Program-made: the position numbers and the translations under genes
Part shown: piece by piece, positions 58,257 through 64,000 of the stretch
Numbering within the stretch: position 1 is the first letter of the stretch
Layout: every line of letters begins with the position of its first letter
Notes under the pieces: model-generated
Told to the model about the DNA's origin: nothing
Database searches by the model: none
Seen by the model: only the letters and a program-made list of their open reading frames with translations
Assembly: GCA_964538515.1 (NCBI GenBank)
Contig: CAZIEW010000015.1
Span: 1 to 64,000 of the forward strand
DNA from: CALBZH01 sp964538515
GTDB taxonomy: Bacteria > Desulfobacterota > Syntrophobacteria > Syntrophobacterales > Syntrophobacteraceae
Length of the DNA: 64,000 nucleotides
Direction of reading: 5' to 3'

Positions 58257-60083
58257 ATGACACCCAAGGAAACGGTCAATCCAGTTCTTGCGCAGCAGAT
58301 CGAGCAGACCTCCGGCCGGCATTCCGTCTTCGAAGACGCGGCACGAACCCTTCCGATCCCTGTGTGCTCGACCCTCGTGGACAGCGAGGGACATATCCGA
58401 CCCGTGGCGTTTGTCCCCACGGACATCACGCTCGCGAGCAAGGACGAGGAGCGGACACTCCGGAATTTCCCCCTAACGATTGCGAAGAACAAGAACGTGG
58501 TGCTTGAGGCAACGCCCTCCGACACGCTGCACAAGGTCGAAGGGAAGCGGATCGCCGTTCTCTTTTCGGGAGGTCCTGCCGCGGGAGGCCACAACGTGCT
58601 GGTCGGTCTCAAGGCCGTCTTGGGGAGCCGAAACACCCTTCTGGGAATTCGAAAAGGCCCCAAGGGGCTCATCAACGGGGATGTGTTCGAGGTCAAGAGT
58701 GAAGACATCAAGGCGATTTACAACACGGGCGGGTTCGACTTCCTGGGAACCGACCGCACGAAGATCAAGTCCCCGGAGCAGTTTCAGAAGGTGAAGGACA
58801 CCGTCGTGAACAACCGCCTGGACGGCCTGATTGTCGTCGGCGGAGACGATTCCAACACCAACGCCGCTTTTATCGCCGAGTTCTTTGAGCGGGAAGGCGT
58901 CAATTGCTGCGTGATCGGCATCCCGAAGACCATCGACGGAGACATGGCCGTGGGTGAGCTTCTTCCCATTTCCTTCGGTTACGACACCGCGACCAAGATC
59001 TACTCCGAACTGGTCGGCAACTTGACCCAGGACGCAGCCTCGGCGGTGAAGTACTACCATTTCGTGAAGCTGATGGGCCGCTCGGCGAGCAAGATCACCC
59101 TCGAGGTGGCCCTTCAGACCAAGCCCGCCATCGCGCTCATTTCCGAAGAAATCGCCGAGAAGAACTTGTCCCTGGATGAACTGGTCGACTCGATCGCCCA
59201 CGCCATCATGCAGCGCCGCAAGAAGGGCATCAACCACGGCGTGATTCTGATTCCGGAGGGCGTGATTGAGTTTGTGCCCGAGATTCGCCAGCTCATCCAG
59301 GAGCTCAACAAGGTGCTCGCGGAATACGAAACCGACATCAAGGACCTTCCCACGTTCAAGAAAAAGCAGGAATTCATCTACCCGCTGCTCTCGCCCCAGT
59401 CCGCTCAGCTCATGGCTTCGCTTCCAGAAGAGATTGAAGAGATGCTCATTCTCGATCGGGACGACCACGGGAACGTCAAAGTGTCCCAAATCGAAACCGA
59501 AAAGCTGCTGATCGAAAAGGTCCGCTACAAGGTCTCCGAAATGAAGCGGCACCCCGACAAGTATTTCGGGTCGGGTGAAGGCAAGATTCCCACAACACTC
59601 GATGAGATGGAGCGCATCCGAGGTATTTCCCTTTCCACCCAGTCCCATTTTCTCGGCTATGAAGGCCGGAGCGGCAAGCCGACGGCATTCGATGCGGCCT
59701 TCACGTTCCTGCTGGGCCTGGCCGCCGGCTCGCTCGTCTTGGACGGCAAGACGGGTTATATGGCCGCGGTCACGGATTTCGACAAGGGCGGCCGCATCCT
59801 CGCCATCCCCCTTGCCGGGCTCATCACCAGCGAAATGCGAAAAGGCAAAGAAGAGCTGGTCATCGAAAAATCGCTGGTGAAGACGACCTCCCCATCGTTC
59901 AAGTTCTTCGCCGCTCATCGGGACCAATGGGCGACGGAGGACATGTTCAGCAGCCCCGGCCCCATCCAGCACTGGGGGCCGACCAGCCGCCAGATCCCGA
60001 TGCTGGTCGCCCTCGACCAGGGCTACGACGACTTCACCACGTTCAACCTCGGATCCGAATGCAAGATCCAGCTGGAAGACTGA
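58257..60083 (+). CDS. pfp: Pyrophosphate-dependent 6-phosphofructokinase
   Basis: 608-residue long-type PFP that uses PPi to phosphorylate fructose 6-phosphate, reversibly, in glycolysis/gluconeogenesis. Signature changes from ATP-PFK are visible: GGDDSNTNA (about 195-203) with Asp in place of Gly at the phosphate-donor site, and PKTIDGDM (about 222-229) with the PPi-specific Lys. FSGGPAAGGHN opens the active site near 105. AAAGGAGGGAGA before the ATG at 58257. Confidence 0.95.
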   Translation: MTPKETVNPVLAQQIEQTSGRHSVFEDAARTLPIPVCSTLVDSEGHIRPVAFVPTDITLASKDEERTLRNFPLTIAKNKNVVLEATPSDTLHKVEGKRIAVLFSGGPAAGGHNVLVGLKAVLGSRNTLLGIRKGPKGLINGDVFEVKSEDIKAIYNTGGFDFLGTDRTKIKSPEQFQKVKDTVVNNRLDGLIVVGGDDSNTNAAFIAEFFEREGVNCCVIGIPKTIDGDMAVGELLPISFGYDTATKIYSELVGNLTQDAASAVKYYHFVKLMGRSASKITLEVALQTKPAIALISEEIAEKNLSLDELVDSIAHAIMQRRKKGINHGVILIPEGVIEFVPEIRQLIQELNKVLAEYETDIKDLPTFKKKQEFIYPLLSPQSAQLMASLPEEIEEMLILDRDDHGNVKVSQIETEKLLIEKVRYKVSEMKRHPDKYFGSGEGKIPTTLDEMERIRGISLSTQSHFLGYEGRSGKPTAFDAAFTFLLGLAAGSLVLDGKTGYMAAVTDFDKGGRILAIPLAGLITSEMRKGKEELVIEKSLVKTTSPSFKFFAAHRDQWATEDMFSSPGPIQHWGPTSRQIPMLVALDQGYDDFTTFNLGSECKIQLED

Positions 60084-60185
60084 CAATTGGCCCACGTCTG
60101 CCGAAGCCACCCGATCACAAGAACCAGCTCCGGCGGCTGAGCAAGCAGCTTCGCTTGACCTCGGCCGCCTTAGCAAGGATGCCGG

Positions 60186-60605
60186 ATGCGTTTGCCCATA
60201 ACGATTGTCCATTGTGTTTCACTCCTGCTCGTGATCACCCTATGCAGCGGCGCGGCAGCCGAGCCCAAGTCCATCAGGAGGGTTGTGGAGCCGGGGGAAG
60301 AAGTGCTCGTCGCCCACCACAAGCGATGGGACAAGAGCTGCCGACCGCTTCCCGTTCCACCCGTTAAGATCACGCGTCCACCTGCCCACGGCACTGTTGA
60401 TGTCCGGGACGGATCCTTCGTGATCGACGAAATGTGGCATCCGGATGCGGTAACGTCCTGCCGCGGGGCTGCCGTCCCGGGCCGCGGCATCTACTATCGC
60501 GCCGACCCGAAGTACATGGGCTCCGACACCTTTGAATATGAGGTGATTCTCGGCATCAAACGCCCGATCCCTTATGAGGTCGATGTGCACATGGAGGTGA
60601 GATAG
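60186..60605 (+). CDS. Exported Ig-like domain protein, unknown function
   Basis: 139 aa, signal peptide (residues 1-25), one bacterial Ig/cadherin-like sandwich (VKITRPPAHGTVDVRDGSFV ... YMGSDTFEYEV), with two Cys (about 52 and 92) that could pair. AAGGA 6 bp before the ATG. Function unknown. Confidence 0.75.
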   Translation: MRLPITIVHCVSLLLVITLCSGAAAEPKSIRRVVEPGEEVLVAHHKRWDKSCRPLPVPPVKITRPPAHGTVDVRDGSFVIDEMWHPDAVTSCRGAAVPGRGIYYRADPKYMGSDTFEYEVILGIKRPIPYEVDVHMEVR

Positions 60606-60812
60606 CCTTCGGCATCGGGCGATGCCCAATTCCCCGCATCAAGACCCCTCAGACGTCCAGGAAGAGCTCCGCCTTTCTTCATTCCACCCGACGAAAACCA
60701 TCTTCCAAGCTCGCAACGCAACCGATGTTCTATGGAGCTGCCTGAGTCGACGGCACGAGCATTTGAGCGTTTTGAGTGGTGGGAGGCACACGAAGCAATG
60801 GGAGGGGCGAGC

Positions 60813-61826
60813 ATGAAATCGATTTGGGTTAAGATAGCTGGGGGGCTGATGGTATTGGCTCTGGTCGGATATGGCGTGGAGCTGTACATGAAGTCGGGAG
60901 CAAGGAACGAATTCACGCAATCCCTCGATGACTACGACGCACGCTTCGATATCTCGACCGCTGAGCGCTTGCAGGAGTCGTACGATCGACTGCTCGACCT
61001 CGCGGCGATGGTCAAAGGCAGGCTCGCCGGATCGTCCTGGGACGAAACGGATGCCGCCTTCTTCTGCAACCCGGTCAAGGACCGGGCGTATGCGCTGGTG
61101 AAGGCCGTCTCAGACGCGTCCCCCGATCAGACGCAGCTGCACGGATACGGGATCGCCGGTATCTCCTCGGATCTCTCGGCAGTCCTCCAGCAGATGGTTT
61201 CGAACGTCAAGTCTAAAGCAGCCAAGTTTTACACCCAACTATTTGCCATGGGTGTGGCCATGAGACCTTACGATCCGGCACAGTCGAGCGGCGTGAAGCC
61301 ATCCAAGGCGGCGTATCGGAGGCTGACGTACAGCGGGTCGTACCGAAAACGGTCGGAGCCCGGGCCGGCCGTGGAGACGAGCGAGGCAACCCCCTCCGTA
61401 GTCCAATCGGAAAAAGTCCGGACCCGCGAAGTCCTGACTCCTGAGCTGGACCCGACCACGAATGCTCCCACTCCTGCACGCCGTCCTACTCCTGCTGAAT
61501 TGGCGCGAAGAGACCAAGTCCAGCAGTTCCAGGAGCACCGGGAGCTGCTCTTGCTCCTTGAAATGCAGCGCAACGTGAAGCGATCCGACGGAGGGTACCT
61601 CAGCGAAGTCCCCTCGCTCTTGGCGAGGAATGCAAAGCCCGGGGCCGGGGGACCCAGAGTCACCGTAGGCCGGCAGCTCGAAGCCAGGCTGCGGAGTCTC
61701 AGCGAGGAAGGCCGTTTGCGCTTCCGCGTGCGCGACGAGAAGCTGCAGGTCGGGCGGCTCGAGGAAAACGGCGCCTGGACGGTTGTCGACATAAACGGCG
61801 GCCGTTGGACCGAGCAGGACTTCTGA
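60813..61826 (+). CDS. Single-pass membrane protein of unknown function
   Basis: 337 aa: TM helix (IAGGLMVLALVGYGVELYM), a helical extracytoplasmic region (about 30-150), a Pro/Thr-rich linker (about 190-235) and a C-terminal GYLSEVPSLLARNAKPG ... VTVGRQLEARLRSLSE module. GGGAGGGGCGAG precedes the ATG at 60813. No named family recognised. Confidence 0.7.
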   Translation: MKSIWVKIAGGLMVLALVGYGVELYMKSGARNEFTQSLDDYDARFDISTAERLQESYDRLLDLAAMVKGRLAGSSWDETDAAFFCNPVKDRAYALVKAVSDASPDQTQLHGYGIAGISSDLSAVLQQMVSNVKSKAAKFYTQLFAMGVAMRPYDPAQSSGVKPSKAAYRRLTYSGSYRKRSEPGPAVETSEATPSVVQSEKVRTREVLTPELDPTTNAPTPARRPTPAELARRDQVQQFQEHRELLLLLEMQRNVKRSDGGYLSEVPSLLARNAKPGAGGPRVTVGRQLEARLRSLSEEGRLRFRVRDEKLQVGRLEENGAWTVVDINGGRWTEQDF

Positions 61827-61845
61827 TGCTCGCCCAGACCGCGGC

Positions 61846-62105
61846 ATGACAGACCGGCCCGGAGACATCCGCTTTTCCCTCACATACACCCTGGGAAACC
61901 TTTACGCCGCCCAGATTTTGGGCGCCGCGGACAGGGATCTCGGGGGTCTTCAGGATCACTTCAGGCGGAGGTCCACGCGGAGGAAAGCCGCTATCGACCA
62001 CGGGACCTGGTCCGGAGGGGGACGGGTGAAGCCTTGAGCCCACGCCCGCGCCGCTTTGTGGATTATGGGAAGGATAAGGACACGGAGCGCTATCGGCTTT
62101 TCTGA
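61846..62105 (+). pseudogene. M32 metallocarboxypeptidase C-terminal remnant
   Basis: One frame gives LTYTLGNLYAAQILGAADRDLGGLQDHFRR, matching the LGNLYAAQ-F/L-A-RDLG-LD-F segment near the end of thermostable carboxypeptidase 1 (M32). After a frameshift another frame continues with a VHAEESRYRPRDLVRRGTGE-like end, as in the family's VHRHG..YRP..LV..ATGE, and stops at 62103-62105. No N-terminal 450 residues and no HEXXH zinc site remain nearby. Confidence 0.75.
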
Positions 62106-62300
62106 CCGTGCACCTTTTCGGACAGCCGACAGCGCCGTCTGGCTCCCATGAGCGGGTCAAAACCCGGCGCCCTGCGTGCCACGCGGAGACTTGCCAGGCA
62201 ACGAATCGCACTCAATTTGACGTTGACACGCTCACTGCTGTTTCCCTATTGTAGCGCCCGGCACAAGACTGCGGATCCCACTCAGGAGAAGGAGGCAAGG
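62106..62300. other. Intergenic gap before CBS gene
   Basis: No feature beyond a 5' region of the CBS-ACT gene with AAGGAGG at 62290-62296. Confidence 0.3.
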
Positions 62301-62978
62301 ATGTACGTCGGCTGGCACATGAAGACCACTCTCCACACGGTGACCCCGGAGACTCCCGTCTTCAAAGCGCGCGAGATCATGGATCACCACAAGGTCTCCC
62401 ACCTCCCCGTCACAGACGGCAAGGCTCGCCTCCTTGGCATTGTAACGGACCGCGACCTGAAGGAAGCCTGGGCCTCCCCCGCCACGACCTTGAGCGTCCA
62501 CGAGCTCACCTATGTCCTTCAAAAGCTGGCGGTCGGGAACATCATGACCAAGAAGGTCACGACGGCGACACCCAACATGAGCATCGAGCGCGCCGCGCAC
62601 ATCATCCATGACCAGCGCATTGGTGCTCTGCCCGTCTTGAAGGGGGACAAGCTGGTCGGTATCATCACGACCACGGATCTCATGGAAGTGCTGCTCATGT
62701 CGCTCGGTCTGGGAGACGAAACCAAGCGGTTGGTCCTCCTCGTGGCCGACCGCATCGACGCCATGGCGAAATTGACGCGTATCATGCAGGATGAGCACGT
62801 CATCATCTCGAGCACCATGACGGTGCCTCTACGAGGCTACAAGGACGTGTGGCAAGTGATCGTCAGGCTGCCTTTGAGCGACTACAAGAAAGCCGTCGCC
62901 GGGCTCGAAGCGCACAATTTCAAGGTTTTGACGGATTACGTGGAGGATCTCGCCCCGTTTCTCCCGCAGCGGTACTGA
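62301..62978 (+). CDS. CBS-CBS-ACT regulatory protein (AcuB-like)
   Basis: 225 aa. Tandem CBS domains: MKTTLHTVTPETPVFKAREI with ARLLGIVTDRDLKEA, then NIMTKKVTTATPNMSIERA with KLVGIITTTDLMEVL. A C-terminal ACT-like domain (RLVLLVADRIDAMAKLTRIM ... VWQVIVRLPLSDY) follows. Such proteins bind adenosyl nucleotides and act as allosteric regulators. The start is set by AAGGAGG 5 bp upstream. Confidence 0.9.
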   Translation: MYVGWHMKTTLHTVTPETPVFKAREIMDHHKVSHLPVTDGKARLLGIVTDRDLKEAWASPATTLSVHELTYVLQKLAVGNIMTKKVTTATPNMSIERAAHIIHDQRIGALPVLKGDKLVGIITTTDLMEVLLMSLGLGDETKRLVLLVADRIDAMAKLTRIMQDEHVIISSTMTVPLRGYKDVWQVIVRLPLSDYKKAVAGLEAHNFKVLTDYVEDLAPFLPQRY

Positions 62979-63096
62979 AAGAAGAAGCACACAGTGACGG
63001 GGAGCGAGGGGGAGACGGGGAAGGCCCGGGCACAGGACAGGACAACATGGACTCCAACCGAGCTGAGATCGTTCACTCCCGATTCAGGAAGCCGCC

Positions 63097-63696
63097 GTGG
63101 CAGATATCATCGACATCGTAGACCGCCGTCGCCCCCGGGAAAACCTCATCGTGTCACACCCCTTGGAATTTCGCCGAGGCGATTGGCAGAGCGGCTATGC
63201 CATGCTGTGCACCAAAGGAGAATCCGCTCGCTACGAAGCCCATCGGGAAACGGTGCTCTCAGCGCCGGGCCATCAGCACGTGGCGTTTGTCCCCAACCAT
63301 TTCACGCTGGACGACGGCTGCCATTACACGACCCTCGGCCTGTTCCGGTATCGAAACGACGAAGCCATGATGCGGCGGGTCTACCGCCTCGCGGGCTGGA
63401 TGGAATGCGTCACCAATGCGCCCTCCGCCATTTTGAGAACCGATTTGCTGCGGCGATTTTACAAATCCATCCTCGAAGAGCGGGAAGCTCTCAACCTGGT
63501 TTGGAGGGGCCACGTCCGGTTCTTTCTCCTGCCGCTCCACGCCTCGCACTACAATCCGAACCTCTTCCTCCACCGAGTCGCCATGGCGGAATCCCTCAAG
63601 GATCTCTACGAGGCCATCGAATCCGAAACCAACGCGCAGTTCGACGCGTTGGCCCGCTCGTACGTCTTTTACATGCCGGAAAGGCTTACGCCCTGA
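63097..63696 (+). CDS. Conserved protein of unknown function (199 aa)
   Basis: GTG start with AGGA 6-7 nt upstream. Soluble, no signal or TM. Contains VDRRRPRENLIVSHPLEF, a charged central MRRVYRLAGWMECVTNAP and ARSYVFYMPERL. Not recognised. It stops directly before the ROK-type gene (same strand, 0-18 nt), so co-transcription is likely. Confidence 0.7.
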   Translation: MADIIDIVDRRRPRENLIVSHPLEFRRGDWQSGYAMLCTKGESARYEAHRETVLSAPGHQHVAFVPNHFTLDDGCHYTTLGLFRYRNDEAMMRRVYRLAGWMECVTNAPSAILRTDLLRRFYKSILEEREALNLVWRGHVRFFLLPLHASHYNPNLFLHRVAMAESLKDLYEAIESETNAQFDALARSYVFYMPERLTP

Positions 63697-63714
63697 ATGG
63701 CGGCAGGACTTGCC

Positions 63715-64000
63715 ATGCGCTCATTTTTCATAGGCGTTGACATCGGCGGAACACACCTTAGAGCCGCCCTGGTGGACGAGCTCGGCCAAATTCACCATCG
63801 CTCCAGAACGACCACGGGAAGCGAAGCGGGCCCGGACACCGTGCTGCAGCGGTCGACGGATGCATGCCGAAAGCTCATGCGGCTAGCCGAAAGCAATGGC
63901 AAATGCGTCCGAGCCATTGGCCTGGGCGTGGCGGGGAAGATCGACCGAGACGGCGGTAGCGTGGTCTTCTCTCCCAATTTGCCGACCCTCAACGGGTATC
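63715..64000 (+). CDS. ROK-family sugar kinase (5' end, truncated by window)
   Basis: Runs off the right edge. The visible N-terminus has the phosphate-1 motif MRSFFIGVDIGGTHLRAALVD, followed by GLGVAGKIDRDGGSVVFSPNLPT, as in glucokinase-like ROK proteins. The ATG at 63715 with AGGA upstream is preferred over 63697. Specificity cannot be judged. Confidence 0.85.
   Translation, partial: MRSFFIGVDIGGTHLRAALVDELGQIHHRSRTTTGSEAGPDTVLQRSTDACRKLMRLAESNGKCVRAIGLGVAGKIDRDGGSVVFSPNLPTLNGY

Noticed and set aside
58473..60212. 579-codon minus-strand frame opposite PPi-PFK
   Set aside because: Antisense shadow; catalytic motifs are on the plus strand.
1..64000. CRISPR arrays, rRNA and prophage genes
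   Set aside because: Looked for regularly spaced direct repeats, conserved rRNA stretches and phage structural genes; none seen.

Overview
The window (64 kb, high GC, both strands densely coded) looks like a chromosomal segment of an anaerobic, Gram-negative deltaproteobacterium of the Desulfobacterota, most like the Syntrophobacter/Desulfacinum group. Supporting this are LPS genes (LpxK, heptosyltransferase), a large fused 2-oxoacid:ferredoxin oxidoreductase, a pyrophosphate-dependent phosphofructokinase, a siroheme-type 4Fe-4S reductase-like protein, a ferredoxin-thioredoxin-reductase catalytic subunit paired with a glutaredoxin, and many proteins of types common in sulfate reducers and syntrophs. 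The taxonomic call is inference. I see no rRNA, tRNA, CRISPR array, phage module or intact insertion sequence.

Layout. 0-9 kb: transketolase and an Mrp-type P-loop protein (minus), a carboxymuconolactone-decarboxylase-like protein and an FmdB zinc ribbon (plus), a perfect REP-like palindrome, a 30-residue membrane peptide, a D,D-carboxypeptidase, the glutaredoxin/FTR pair, a TIGR02757 protein, and a PCP_red/siroheme/ferredoxin protein. 9-14 kb: a decayed SPFH (prohibitin-like) gene translationally abutting lpxK, then rtcA, a FAU-1-type ribonuclease and waaF. 14-21 kb: two uncharacterised genes, a YchF-like GTPase, a small membrane protein, and a GspG-like pseudopilin followed by an HD-GYP phosphodiesterase. 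21-30.4 kb (mostly minus): BPL_N-domain protein, CoA-disulfide-reductase/rhodanese fusion, cysteine-rich protein, DUF342 protein, MBL hydrolase, another small membrane protein, and a periplasmic binding protein with a chemoreceptor. 30.5-35 kb: the 1300-residue 2-oxoacid oxidoreductase behind a near-consensus promoter and a long leader. 35-39 kb: Met/His-rich periplasmic protein and yajC-secD-secF.

39-44.5 kb holds the most unusual locus: a STAS protein, an ABC exporter whose ATPase domain carries about 240 extra residues that appear to repeat the post-Q-loop segment, a cyclic-nucleotide-binding-domain protein and an RsbW-like kinase. 44.7-48.7 kb is a five-gene minus-strand operon (small membrane protein, hflK, hflC, glycosyltransferase, receiver-only response regulator) with a good sigma70 promoter. 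48.9-57.4 kb: universal stress protein, nucleotide-sugar epimerase, cache-domain protein, and a tripartite RND efflux operon with a 16-bp palindrome in its leader. 58-64 kb: PPi-phosphofructokinase, two exported or membrane-anchored unknowns, a remnant of an M32 carboxypeptidase, a CBS-ACT protein, a conserved unknown, and the 5' end of a ROK-family kinase running off the right edge.

Genome-decay signals (SPFH and M32 remnants) and several short palindromic repeats sit in the gene-poor gaps. Start codons were chosen from ribosome-binding sites where these were visible; several genes start with GTG or TTG.
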